Numbered from the stretch's first letter, positions 37,042 to 45,134 are shown. The stretch: DNA of 64,000 nucleotides from Paenibacillus_AR mesotrionivorans (GCF_046098205.1 NZ_JBJURJ010000008.1:62001-126000); one strand, 5' to 3'. Translations and numbers: made by a program. Notes: generated by a model from the sequence alone, not told the origin.

Positions 37042-37422
37042 TCAAACATTTACTTCATCAAAGTTATAAATAACATATACGAGTTGACACAAGAAAAAGA
37101 ATAAATAGCTAACGTTTATAATCAAACAAAAATAAAGTCTTTTTGATTTATTCATGTAATCATCTTTATGCATGCTTCCATTTTTGAATTGCCTTTTATT
37201 ATTCATTTGTAATTTTAATAATTTAATCAGCTCAAATATTCCCATAATGCCCCATAACAAGGTAAAAACTAAACAAAGTGCATTAACAAGTGATAATAGA
37301 ATACTTAATCCAACATCTGAAGTCCTAGCAAACTTAAAGCATAGATGCGCTACAGCTGTTATAGTGACCAAACATAATCCTACATAACTTAATGTTGGTT
37401 TATAATAATTTTTCAATGTCAT
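37042..37422 (-). CDS. Membrane protein, unknown
   Basis: 126 residues with three or four hydrophobic helices. The start codon overlaps the stop of the broken gene upstream (ATGA), so they formed an operon inside one unit. No family recognised. Confidence 0.6.
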   Translation of the reverse strand: MTLKNYYKPTLSYVGLCLVTITAVAHLCFKFARTSDVGLSILLSLVNALCLVFTLLWGIMGIFELIKLLKLQMNNKRQFKNGSMHKDDYMNKSKRLYFCLIINVSYLFFFLCQLVYVIYNFDEVNV

Positions 37423-37701
37423 TCCTTACCTTTCTTTATCTCAATTTCTTTTGCTAAAATCCACCCGTTTAGTCCATAGGCTGAATATATAATGTAGTAC
37501 GTATATTTATCATTTATTAATATGGCATCCAATTCTTCTATGGTTTTGTAATATATAGGCCAAAAATGATTCTTTCGTTCGTCAAGTATTTTGGCGTTTT
37601 GTTCAAAAAATAAGGATGTGGGATACTCAACAATGCTTTGCTAATTCAACCTGGTAGGATATTATCTCGTTATCATGTACATAATTCATATTGTGATTCA
37701 T
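37419..37701 (-). pseudogene. Hypothetical gene split by a frameshift
   Basis: MNHNMNYVHDNEIISYQVELAKH in one frame, then VEYPTSLFFEQNAKILDERK...YIIYSAYGLNGWILAKEIEI in another. One base change near 37635 would restore about 93 residues. It overlaps the following membrane-protein gene by 4 nt. Confidence 0.6.
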
Positions 37702-37787
37702 CCTTTTTATTTTACAATGATCTTTAGGGGTTTTCTGCTTAAGGGCCTACGGTGTTGGTTTCTCATGGGGTCTTCGGGACTTTGCAT

Positions 37788-37997
37788 TTAGTTTTTATCC
37801 CTTTTTTTATGCTTTTCCATTTTATATTCCATCCAAGTTCCATACCATAATAAAAGGCTTCCAGGCAAAGTAGTAAAAAAATAAATTTTCTTTGATGTCA
37901 CTATTCCCATCGGCACCAGTACATATAGTGCTGTGATGAGACTCCCAATAATTTGAATTACTTTATGTTTATAAATTTTCATATTCCTGAACCCCAT
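37788..37997 (-). CDS. Small membrane protein
   Basis: 69 residues: two hydrophobic helices and a basic tail (MEYKMEKHKKRDKN). The start could also be M6 (MKIYKHKVIQ). No family recognised. Confidence 0.5.
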   Translation of the reverse strand: MGFRNMKIYKHKVIQIIGSLITALYVLVPMGIVTSKKIYFFTTLPGSLLLWYGTWMEYKMEKHKKRDKN

Positions 37998-38071
37998 GTG
38001 AAGTTGTAGTTCTACTCCTTAAACATTTATCCAAGAAGATATTGAAAATTAAATACGGTGCTTTCAAGAGA

Positions 38072-38273
38072 ACTACGTGTACTTCTGCGAGCACGAGTAG
38101 CTTAAGATCCGATAAGATCGGTGGGCTTCGTCACTATGCCTGGTAGGCTGGTGACTAATGATTGACTCCCTCTACTTATGCTCGCAGGGTTGTGCTCGCA
38201 GTTCGTCCAGGTAAATTTCCGAGCCATTCCAAATACTCAGTGCCATCGGGGCCCGCCGAGTGAATACGGTAAC
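38072..38273 (-). repeat. Long, partly decayed attC-like palindrome
   Basis: CTGCGAGCACGAGTAGCTTAAG pairs with CTACTTATGCTCGCAG inside; the right end reads GCCCGCCGAGTGAATACGGTAACTATATGAAG, where intact copies have GGTGTTAT. At about 200 bp it is the longest copy. The piece AAATACGGTGCTTTC just left (38051) looks like the end of another copy. Confidence 0.65.
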
Positions 38274-38291
38274 TATATGAAGAACTTAACT

Positions 38292-38843
38292 TTATCGAAA
38301 TTCAAAAAGTCTTTCTTTTGTTATTTCATATGTTATTGCATCATATTTGTCTCCTCTTATTTCCCGTATACCGATTCTTCTTTCAATTTCCTGAAATCCT
38401 AGCCTCTTTGCTAAATTCATCATTTGTAAATTTCCTGACCATGTTTGTGTATATTGCCTTAATAACCCGCGTTCTGCAAATAAATAGTCAATCCAACATT
38501 CTAATGCTATTCTTCCATTTCCCTGACTTCTATAACATACCTCAGGAATATCTATTCCGACTGCTACTTTCTTGGGGTCCCCATTGATGAAGTATGATGT
38601 TACCCATCCGATATGTTTTCCTGATTCCAAGCATACCTCTAATCTGCTTCGAGATTTATTGGTTCCTTGATTAATACGTCTTTTGATATTCGTCATCATC
38701 TCATCAATCTTTATTCCATCTTTACATTCCCAAGGAGCATCCCAGTTCATCCATTCCGTATCCGTTGTATACCATCGGACATAATCATCAATATCCTCGA
38801 TTTGAAGGTCTCTTAAAATAATTTGATCCTTTTTGATTATCAT
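38292..38843 (-). CDS. GNAT-family N-acetyltransferase (RimJ-like)
   Basis: 183 residues. GIDIPEVCYRSQGNGRIALECWIDYLF is motif A of RimJ/Acetyltransf_3 proteins; TWSGNLQMMNLAKRLGFQEIER is motif B. Substrate unknown. It lies inside a unit between decayed palindromes. Confidence 0.83.
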   Translation of the reverse strand: MIIKKDQIILRDLQIEDIDDYVRWYTTDTEWMNWDAPWECKDGIKIDEMMTNIKRRINQGTNKSRSRLEVCLESGKHIGWVTSYFINGDPKKVAVGIDIPEVCYRSQGNGRIALECWIDYLFAERGLLRQYTQTWSGNLQMMNLAKRLGFQEIERRIGIREIRGDKYDAITYEITKERLFEFR

Positions 38844-38879
38844 ATGTATTCCCCTTCAAGAGTCTTTCATATAATGTTC

Positions 38880-38930
38880 CTCGCATTCGCGAATTCCCAT
38901 ATGGAGTCGCCCGCGGCTCCATGCTGTTTT
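38880..38930 (-). repeat. Possible internal-deletion remnant of an attC-like palindrome
   Basis: CGCATTCGCGAATTCCCATATGGAGTCGCCCGCGGCTCCATGCTG keeps the GCATTC-CGAA start and a CCCGC segment of the repeats. Weak. Confidence 0.3.
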
Positions 38931-39002
38931 ATAAGAAGTCAGCGCCTTCTTTGAAATTACTACCTCTTTTTAACATTCCTCTTACTTTAATAATTAAATC
39001 TA

Positions 39003-39619
39003 CTATTTTATACCGTTCTCATTTGCATCCTTTGGTTTATTCCAGACTAAAGAATACCGGTAATAAAAACGACGTCTGATTATTGCCCCTGGAAGGATTC
39101 CGTGAGCTACTTGGCGGATCTCACCTAAAGATTCTTTTGGTTCTGCAGTTCGCACACCTATAACTTTCATCCCTCCATGAACTCTATCCATAAGACGGAT
39201 TGGAAGTAATAAAAGTCCCGATATTATATAATCCATAATGGATTTATTCGTTGCTAACCCAATTATCAAAATTCGCCCGCCCGGTGCGAGTATTTGGTGC
39301 ATTTTTGACAGCGCAGCTCTTACATCCATATGGTGCAAAGTCGCAACACAGATGATAGTATCGTAGCGTTCCCTAATTTGCATTGTAAGAAAGTCATCGT
39401 ATATTAAAGATACATTTGATACCGATGAAAGTCTCTCTTGTACGCGTGAAATGATTTCTTTATGAGGGTCAATTCCTACAACTTGCTCAGCAAACGGGGC
39501 AAGTCGATGGAGTAATAACCCGTCACCGCAACCTATGTCGAACACTCGTCCACCGCGTATCTTTACATCAGCAACTAATTCATCGTGAAAGCAGTATTGT
39601 GATTCCAATATTTCTCCAT
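39003..39619 (-). pseudogene. SAM-dependent methyltransferase, frameshifted at its N-terminus
   Basis: The class I methyltransferase core is intact: VFDIGCGDGLLLHRL (motif I), VVGIDPH, and PGGRILIIGL. A start at 39619 with AAGGGG (MEKYWNHNTAF) is in another frame; one missing C near 39585 would join it to HDELVADV. The frame now begins at a TTG (39608) without its own SD. Substrate unknown; UbiE/COQ5-like. It may still be expressed. Confidence 0.75.
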
Positions 39620-39696
39620 ACCATTCCCCTTCTTTGCCGTGAATGAATACAGCACCTAGAATTTGCTCTAGGCTTTCCGGTTCTAGGCGGAATTCT

Positions 39697-39834
39697 TATA
39701 GCATTGTTGTATTCACGAAGCCTCACTGGCTTATGACCGACGGACTTAGCCAGTGCAGGGGTGCCTGCTAATTCAGCTTCCTAAAACTTCTGCAAATCTA
39801 GGGCTATAAGGCCAATCGCGTGATTACGGTGTTA
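39697..39834 (-). repeat. attC-like palindrome A
   Basis: Left end TATAGCATTGTTGTATTCACG (core changed), inner stem CACTGGCTTA/TTAGCCAGTG, right end GTGATTACGGTGTTATCGG. The right core GTTATCGG and the left core of B (CTGATAAC) are complementary at 7 of 8 positions. Confidence 0.75.
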
Positions 39835-39953
39835 TCGGATGGATACGCATTCATCAAAATGTTGATTAAATCTATCTAAACGTGTTTAATTAATTCTCTA
39901 ACTGCGTCATTCAAATTTATGTATAATTAATTTTTCATATATGTCTTTTCCCA

Positions 39954-40130
39954 TTATTTATTTCCATTTGTCTTATCTTCAATATATATGTCGAGTGCCT
40001 TGATCCCTCTGTGTGCTAACCTAATAAATAGAATTAAACAATATATCCCTGTTCCAGCTAATGCAAGATTAAAAAGCATAATTAAGATTGGAAAAAATGT
40101 AAAATAAGCTCCTGCAGATTCTGCATCCAT
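39954..40130 (-). CDS. Small membrane protein in cassette A-B
   Basis: 58 residues (MDAESAGAYFTFF...) with two hydrophobic helices and a charged tail. AAGGAG lies 10 nt before ATG 40130; TTG 40136 is an alternative. It is the only gene between palindromes A and B. Confidence 0.6.
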   Translation of the reverse strand: MDAESAGAYFTFFPILIMLFNLALAGTGIYCLILFIRLAHRGIKALDIYIEDKTNGNK

Positions 40131-40185
40131 GTACAATCTTCTCCTTCTACTTTATATTGTTTTAATTATTTGCGTATCTTTCTGA

Positions 40186-40340
40186 TAACCTTGCTATATT
40201 CACGCACCCTCCTGGCTTATGGGGCTCCAGTTCGTGTCCGACGGACTTAGCCAGTGCAGGGCTATCTGCCTGAATCCGCATCCCCGAAATATCTCCTGCA
40301 GTCCAGGGGCCTTCAGGCCAGCCGCGTGAATACGGTGTTA
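40186..40340 (-). repeat. attC-like palindrome B
   Basis: TAAC...GTTA, 155 bp. Left core CTGATAAC, right core GTTATGTG (not complementary to each other). Inner stem CCTGGCTTAT/CTTAGCCAG, like A. Confidence 0.8.
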
Positions 40341-40384
40341 TGTGAAGTAACATGATTTCATCGAGGTTGCTTTCTGAGTTTTGT

Positions 40385-40744
40385 TCAAGTTTTCATCTTT
40401 CTCAATACATTAATTTCTTCTTCAGTTAGTATATCTTCAATATTGGGTTCTCCAATTTCTTCTATTAACTTTAATTTCAGTTCTCTCTTTGTTATCCATT
40501 CCATCTCTTTACTCATCGTGGTTCTTGGATGTGGCTCGATATCTTCTATTATGTCTATTGGTTCATTAACTATATAAAGCAAGCCTTTTTCTCTTCCATT
40601 ATGTTTAATAATTCCTTCGTCATTAATAGAAACTATTAGAGGCTTATGTGAAAAAATACAAGCCAAATTATAGTGCCTTGTTATAGTACTTCCTGTCCTC
40701 AACTCTGTGATCTTCGCTGGGCTACCATGATACCATTTCCCCAC
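40385..40744 (-). CDS. Small protein resembling Arr-type ADP-ribosyltransferases, cassette B-C
   Basis: 119 residues. WYHGSPAKITELRTGSTIT at the N-terminus, then ACIFSHKPLIV, GLLYIVNEPIDIIEDIEPHP and EWITKRELKLK follow the order of the rifampin ADP-ribosyltransferase (Arr) fold (YHGTK, G-D-x-I, YIVEP). Family assignment is by pattern only. Arr genes are classic integron cassettes; resistance is not implied here. The cassette cores are GTTATGTG and CACATAAC, exactly complementary. Confidence 0.5.
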   Translation of the reverse strand: MGKWYHGSPAKITELRTGSTITRHYNLACIFSHKPLIVSINDEGIIKHNGREKGLLYIVNEPIDIIEDIEPHPRTTMSKEMEWITKRELKLKLIEEIGEPNIEDILTEEEINVLRKMKT

Positions 40745-40824
40745 TGTAGATTACCCCCAAAAGGTAAATATTTTCTAATGACCTTTTGATTATCTGTAAT
40801 TTAATCTCTTCATGTTATTTCACA

Positions 40825-40983
40825 TAACGTCGTTGTATTCATGAACCCGAGAGGCTTAAGGTCCGTTAGGACCGTGTCGAAGACTTAGCCTTGCAGGGTT
40901 GTGCGCGCAGCCGGTTCAGGCAAACTGCCGAACCGCTTCTAGCACCAAGGCCCTTTCAGGCCCGCCGCGTGAATACGGTGTTA
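40825..40983 (-). repeat. attC-like palindrome C
   Basis: 159 bp, left core CACATAAC, right core GTTATGTG. Stems GAGGCTTAAG/CTTAGCC and GTGCGCGC...GCAC (type with GCCGGTTC/GAACCGC). Confidence 0.85.
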
Positions 40984-41023
40984 TGTGAAGTTCCCCACTT
41001 CTATGCATACGCCTTAAAAATTC

Positions 41024-41461
41024 TTAAAGTTCTTCATTCTTGTCAAGTCTCAAATAAATACTTCTTTCTTTAAATCCCATTGTCTTCCAAAAGCTATACC
41101 CTCTATCATTCCAATGCATTACTTCAATATCAATCTCATCTGTATTTAATAGTTCTTTCAATTTCTGAAATGCTAGCTTCCCATACCCGCCTCTTCTACT
41201 ATCACGACATATAAAAAATTGTCTCAAATATATTGGTTGTCTGTTATGGTTAACTAGAGCATAGCCCTTAATCTCTTCACGTTCCTTAAAAAAATAGGCT
41301 TTATAGTCTGTTCTCAGGAAGGTCTTCATCCTATCTTTCAATTCGTCTAAATTCATTTTGTTGTCGTGTTGTTCATCTTCAATAAGTTGCTTATTTAACG
41401 CGGCTAATAATTCCAAATCAACATCTACGGTCAAGCATTCCTGGATGTACAACTCACCCAC
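41024..41461 (-). CDS. GNAT-family N-acetyltransferase, cassette C-D
   Basis: 145 residues from GTG 41461 (GELYIQECLTVDVDLELLAALNKQL); the longer reading would run into palindrome D. RQFFICRDSRRGGYGKLAFQKLKELL is motif A and GYSFWKTMGFKERS motif B. Cassette cores GTTATGTG/CACATAAC match 8 of 8. Confidence 0.83.
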   Translation of the reverse strand: MGELYIQECLTVDVDLELLAALNKQLIEDEQHDNKMNLDELKDRMKTFLRTDYKAYFFKEREEIKGYALVNHNRQPIYLRQFFICRDSRRGGYGKLAFQKLKELLNTDEIDIEVMHWNDRGYSFWKTMGFKERSIYLRLDKNEEL

Positions 41462-41515
41462 GAAATCACCTACTAAAATGTTTTTTGAATTTAATCGTAA
41501 TTGGGGAATTACACA

Positions 41516-41694
41516 TAACGTTCTTGTATTCACGAACCCGAGAACCTTAAGGAAAGCACAGAACCATAAGCGCAACTGGCTCCCGACCGGCCGCAACGCA
41601 GTTAGGTTCGCAGAGGTTGTCTGCTGATTCCACTTCCCCGAAATGCCTCTTGCAGACCAAGGGCCTTCAGGCCCGACGCGTGAATACGGTGTTA
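41516..41694 (-). repeat. attC-like palindrome D
   Basis: 179 bp, left core CACATAAC, right core GTTATAGG. Stems GAACCTTAAGG/GGTTAGGTTC and GTCTGC/GCAGAC. Its right core does not match the left core of E. Confidence 0.85.
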
Positions 41695-41872
41695 TAGGAT
41701 GTTCCGGCCTTCTTAGAGTTGCTACATAAAATATTCTTACAAAGGTTATGTGATCTTTATTCTTTATTCGAGTCTTTTCTCAAGCCTTTAACTAAGCCTT
41801 TAACCATGTCATTTTCACTTTTTGTTACTTTGGGTTTTCATCGTCTTGTAGATATGGTATCATTTGTATAAG

Positions 41873-41898
41873 AAAAACCGAGTGCTGCGAACACTCGG
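41873..41898 (-). terminator. Terminator in the toxin cassette
   Basis: CCGAGTG/CACTCGG hairpin followed on the minus strand by TTTTT. It lies beyond the toxin terminator, so it may end a second RNA. Confidence 0.7.
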
Positions 41899-41945
41899 CT
41901 ATACAATTGGCTTGGATGGTTTATTCCCTTCAAGTTCCAGGCAAT

Positions 41946-41985
41946 AAAAACCCACCTTTGGCGGTCAACCTTGGGGTGGGTTTTT
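41946..41985 (-). terminator. Bidirectional terminator of the small toxin
   Basis: AAAAACCCACC/GGTGGGTTTTT. It begins at the toxin stop codon and works in both directions, as at convergent type I toxin/antitoxin RNAs. Confidence 0.8.
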
Positions 41986-42079
41986 ACTTTCTCTTGTTGT
42001 TCGAATTGATGTAAGTTAAAAGTGCAAGAATGAACATTCCAAATAGGAACAGGATCTGGATTGCATCTTTAACTTCCAT
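41984..42079 (-). CDS. Putative holin-like type I toxin (31 residues), cassette D-E
   Basis: MEVKDAIQILFLFGMFILAL then LTYINSNNKRK: one membrane helix and a short basic tail, closely like the 'putative holin-like toxin' (Hol_Tox, TxpA/BsrG-type) peptides of Bacillus and Paenibacillus. A very strong SD (AAAGGAGGTGAG) precedes the ATG. In this class a convergent antisense RNA overlapping the 3' end neutralises the toxin mRNA. The bidirectional terminator fits, but I cannot locate the antitoxin promoter with confidence. It is the only gene in the unit between D and E. Confidence 0.8.
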   Translation of the reverse strand: MEVKDAIQILFLFGMFILALLTYINSNNKRK

Positions 42080-42135
42080 GGTCTCACCTCCTTTCGAAGG
42101 GAAACCATGACCCACCCAAGATTCAATTGTACTTT

Positions 42136-42180
42136 CCTAGTTTACCACATCTATCCATCGATTGATAGAATGTTTGTTCG
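42136..42180 (-). promoter_or_regulatory. Shared 45-bp promoter-like element, copy 2 (LexA-like box)
   Basis: Gap-free match (39/45) with 26708-26752, here 57 nt upstream of the toxin ATG. On the minus strand CGAACAAACATTC is followed by the extended -10-like TGGTAAACT. Suggests SOS-linked toxin expression. Confidence 0.5.
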
Positions 42181-42235
42181 CTCTTCTCTGGTATATGGTT
42201 TGCCGGAATTTCCTATCTTTGTACATTCTTTCACA

Positions 42236-42414
42236 TAACGTTGTTGTATTCACGAACCCTCACCACCTTAAGGAAGCATGGATCCACCAGCGCAGCTGGA
42301 TCCCGACCGGCCGCGACGCGGTTAGGTGGTGCAGGGTTGTCTGCTGATTACGCTTCCTCGAATAGCCTCTTGCAGACCAAGGGCCGTAAGGCCCGCAGCG
42401 TGAATACGGTGTTA
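42236..42414 (-). repeat. attC-like palindrome E
   Basis: 179 bp, left core CACATAAC, right core GTTATGTG. First stem CACCACCTTAAGG/GGTTAGGTGGTG, covarying with D; second stem GTCTGC/GCAGAC. Confidence 0.87.
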
Positions 42415-42486
42415 TGTGAAGGGCCTGACTTCTTTGAATTGCTAACTTATCTCTTGTAATTTTTAATCACTTGCCTCTAAATAATT

Positions 42487-42909
42487 CTATACAATTGTTG
42501 CACAATATCCTGATTCTTTACCTTTCTTAACTGCATTGATATAGCCTTCAAAATAAAAAGAAATATCATCTTCTTTCCCATTTAAAACTCTGCTTCTTAC
42601 TTTATCAAATGCTAATATTGATATTGAAAATTTTGGCTCACCAGTAACTAAAACTGGTTGCTCTCTATCTTGTATCCAATAGTAATTTCCACCGTAATTC
42701 CTTCTAGCAACTTCGAAAATGTAACATCCAAACATAGAAGCAATTGAGTCTAGAGTACTTTCATCTATTTCAAAGTCATGTAATTCTTCTAGAATATCAT
42801 CTACTTTACTTAAACTTTCAATACTAAAATCAAAATTACCTTTATCAGAAAAGTTATTTGTAAAGCTTTCTGCTGTAGTAATAATGTCAAGCTCTAATTT
42901 CTCCTGCAT
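42487..42909 (-). CDS. Hypothetical protein, cassette E-F
   Basis: 140 residues, acidic (MQEKLELDIITTAESF...). GCYIFEVARRNYGGNYYWIQD and a C-terminal GYCATIV are the notable patches. It could be an immunity-type or unassigned DUF protein. Cassette cores GTTATGTG/CACATAAC match 8 of 8. Confidence 0.7.
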   Translation of the reverse strand: MQEKLELDIITTAESFTNNFSDKGNFDFSIESLSKVDDILEELHDFEIDESTLDSIASMFGCYIFEVARRNYGGNYYWIQDREQPVLVTGEPKFSISILAFDKVRSRVLNGKEDDISFYFEGYINAVKKGKESGYCATIV

Positions 42910-42972
42910 CAAATTAGCCTCCGATTTTTATTGTTTTGAAATTTTGAATTTCGAGGTTTCAGGCCTTTCACA

Positions 42973-43153
42973 TAACGTTTCTGCATTCCCGACGTTCAAG
43001 CGGCTTAAGCTGCCGGGCTGAATAGCTAAGCGATCAGCCCATGCCGGGTGGCTCCGCCACTTAGCCGATTGAATGTGTCGTCTGATTCTGCTTCCTTGAA
43101 ATACCTCTTGGCGACCAAGGGGGCTTGTCCCCCGCTGTGGGAATGTGATGTTA
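42973..43153 (-). repeat. attC-like palindrome F
   Basis: 181 bp, left core CACATAAC, right core GTTAGCTG. Inner stem GCGGCTTAAGC/CTTAGCCG. The outer arms are more diverged (GCATTCCCGAC/GGGAATGTG). Confidence 0.8.
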
Positions 43154-43179
43154 GCTGAAGTTATGTTAGCTGAAGTTAT
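43150..43179. repeat. 15-bp tandem duplication at the F core
   Basis: GTTAGCTGAAGTTAT occurs twice in a row, starting exactly at the right core of palindrome F. It looks like a slippage or recombination scar at the cassette junction. Confidence 0.8.
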
Positions 43180-43205
43180 TACCTTCATAGAAAAACTTAC
43201 ATGAC

Positions 43206-43988
43206 TTATTTTGTTAATTCACTTGAGAGCCTGATTATTTCATTTAACTTTTGTTTAACTTCATTATTCGTAACATGTTCTTTAGGCGTTAGATTTTCCT
43301 CTACAACTTTTGATGCTTGCTCATCATATAAAGTAGCAATATTTTCGATTAACTCTGCACTCGACTCTTGAGTTTCTCTTCTTATTAAGACAACGTATTT
43401 TTTTAATAGCTCATACATTATTGTTGCAATTGATGCTACAGAAATTGCAAGCAAGATTGAGTTGAATTTAACAGAACTATTCTCATTTCCTGACGCATGT
43501 TTAATATATCCGCTATTATTATCATCAGCATAACTAGCATTAAAAGCATTTTTCTCGTCTCGTATCCAGAAAATCATAGAAACTTCAGCATTCTTTGATA
43601 ATCTTGATAGGTTAACAAGTAATTTATTAGATTCAATTTTTTGCTTTTCAATAGTTTCGGGACTGTTCAATTTATATTGATAAATTGGTCCATCCATTTC
43701 TATTACTAGATTAAGATTCTTTGAGGGAGAGCCACCATTATTCTTTACAGTCACAATTCTGATTGTATTTGGTATTAAATTAGATTCTTGTTTATCAATG
43801 TTATTAACTATTATTTCATTTAATTTATCCGGCAACTTAAAATCGTCTTTTGTTGAAATTAAGACAAGTTCTGGTTCTCCAAACTTTCCTAACAAATTGT
43901 CCCCAAAAAACATTACAATAATTGCAATCAATAAACTAATCACAGAAATAGCCATTGTAATATTACTTTTTAATCTACTTTCAACCAA
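43206..43988 (-). CDS. Membrane protein, partner of the ATPase in cassette F-G
   Basis: 260 residues: helix 1 (NITMAISVISLLIAIIVMFF), an external domain of about 150 residues with beta-sandwich character (IRIVTVKNNGGSPSKNLNLVIE), helix 2 near residues 175-195, and a cytoplasmic coiled-coil tail rich in Glu/Lys. The start overlaps the ATPase stop by 19 nt (TTG at 43988), so the two are coupled. No family recognised. A membrane effector for the ATPase is a plausible role. Confidence 0.75.
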   Translation of the reverse strand: MVESRLKSNITMAISVISLLIAIIVMFFGDNLLGKFGEPELVLISTKDDFKLPDKLNEIIVNNIDKQESNLIPNTIRIVTVKNNGGSPSKNLNLVIEMDGPIYQYKLNSPETIEKQKIESNKLLVNLSRLSKNAEVSMIFWIRDEKNAFNASYADDNNSGYIKHASGNENSSVKFNSILLAISVASIATIMYELLKKYVVLIRRETQESSAELIENIATLYDEQASKVVEENLTPKEHVTNNEVKQKLNEIIRLSSELTK

Positions 43989-45061
43989 TTTAAGGCCCCC
44001 TTATTTCTAAGGTCACATATTATCCATTCAGATGGAATACTATCGTCTTTGTAACAAAACTCTATATATTGAAGTTTCTGTTGTTTAGTTTCTCGATCAA
44101 TCATTTTTCTTATTTCGTTAAGTCTACTAGAATCAACGTGATCGAATGGACAGTCTGCAACTAGGAGTCCACTTGAATTTAGAAAAGATAAATCCGTATG
44201 TTTTACTGTTCTTATTAATAAATTTAAAAATTCAATTAATCTTCTCTCACTGCCCGAATAACTAATGATACTTGAATACACTCTAAGATTTAACTGTTCA
44301 AGGTAACTATTATATAATTCATCTATTAAAGAACTTCTTTCAGAGTATAATAAATCAGACTGTCTACTGATATTATCGTAGGCTTCTAGAGCTTGGTCTA
44401 ATATCTTCTTGTTTTCGAATAACTCATCGTACATATTAAAAAATTCCTTTTTTAATATTCCTTTAATGAGTTCGGCATCATTATTATTCACGCTATTTAG
44501 GTTTCTTTCAACATTATTGATATATGTCTTTAAAATTTCATATGAATATTCGTCTTTTTGGAGATTGTTCTTAAATAATTCAATTTGTCTCCTTGATTCC
44601 TTCAGGTAGTTCACATTAATTCCCATAATTTTGCTTTTAAGATCATCCTTGTCTATTTTCGAAAGTAATTCTCCATCGCTGTAAAACGAAGCACGAATAA
44701 TTTGAGTTGCGGCGGTTTCGTCGTGTCCAATATTGAATTGTGGCGATAGTAAGGAAGTATAAAAGTTATTTATTTCTTTTGCATTAATTTTTTCATGAAT
44801 ATCCCCATCAATTATTACTTCATCTCGTAAATTCCTTTTAAAAGAAAGATTTTGACCCGCTATATTGCATTCCAACTCAACCTCATTATTTTTTATTAAA
44901 TTCATAGTTCTATTATTCTTTTTTAAACCAAGTAGATATAAAATGGTATTGAATAAGATTGTTTTTCCAGTTCCATTATACCCAATAATAAAGTTCATTC
45001 CGGTGTTGAAAGTTATAACATTGTTATTTATTGTTAGTTTCTTTAACGTTAGAGTCTTCAA
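43970..45061 (-). CDS. SMC/RecF-like ATPase in cassette F-G
   Basis: 363 residues. Walker A is IGYNGTGKTILFN near residue 30; a coiled-coil middle (about 150-240) is followed by an ABC-type signature region (SYSGSERRLIEFLNLL) and a Walker B-like LLVADCPFDHVDSSR. This is a compact SMC/AAA_23-type ATPase. TTG at 45061 has AGAGGG upstream. With the membrane protein it fills the only clear two-gene cassette (cores GTTAGCTG/CAGCTAAC, 8 of 8). ATPase plus membrane-protein pairs are common in anti-phage systems; that role is inferred. Confidence 0.8.
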   Translation of the reverse strand: MKTLTLKKLTINNNVITFNTGMNFIIGYNGTGKTILFNTILYLLGLKKNNRTMNLIKNNEVELECNIAGQNLSFKRNLRDEVIIDGDIHEKINAKEINNFYTSLLSPQFNIGHDETAATQIIRASFYSDGELLSKIDKDDLKSKIMGINVNYLKESRRQIELFKNNLQKDEYSYEILKTYINNVERNLNSVNNNDAELIKGILKKEFFNMYDELFENKKILDQALEAYDNISRQSDLLYSERSSLIDELYNSYLEQLNLRVYSSIISYSGSERRLIEFLNLLIRTVKHTDLSFLNSSGLLVADCPFDHVDSSRLNEIRKMIDRETKQQKLQYIEFCYKDDSIPSEWIICDLRNKGALNWLKVD

Positions 45062-45134
45062 TTGGCAACCCTCTCTTTATTGATTCTATTTTTGTATCTT
45101 AATTTTTTTAACATGTCTTTGCAATAATTTCAGC

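Noticed and set aside
40162..40353. Minus-strand ORF of 63 residues across palindrome B; similar ORFs at 46160-46396, 48521-48733 and 49531-49752
   Set aside because: They run through the palindromes, share the repeat's reading and lack an SD; they are by-products of the conserved repeat sequence.
41462..41596. N-terminal extension of the cassette C-D acetyltransferase
   Set aside because: The extra residues are encoded by palindrome D; the GNAT fold begins at the GTG at 41461.
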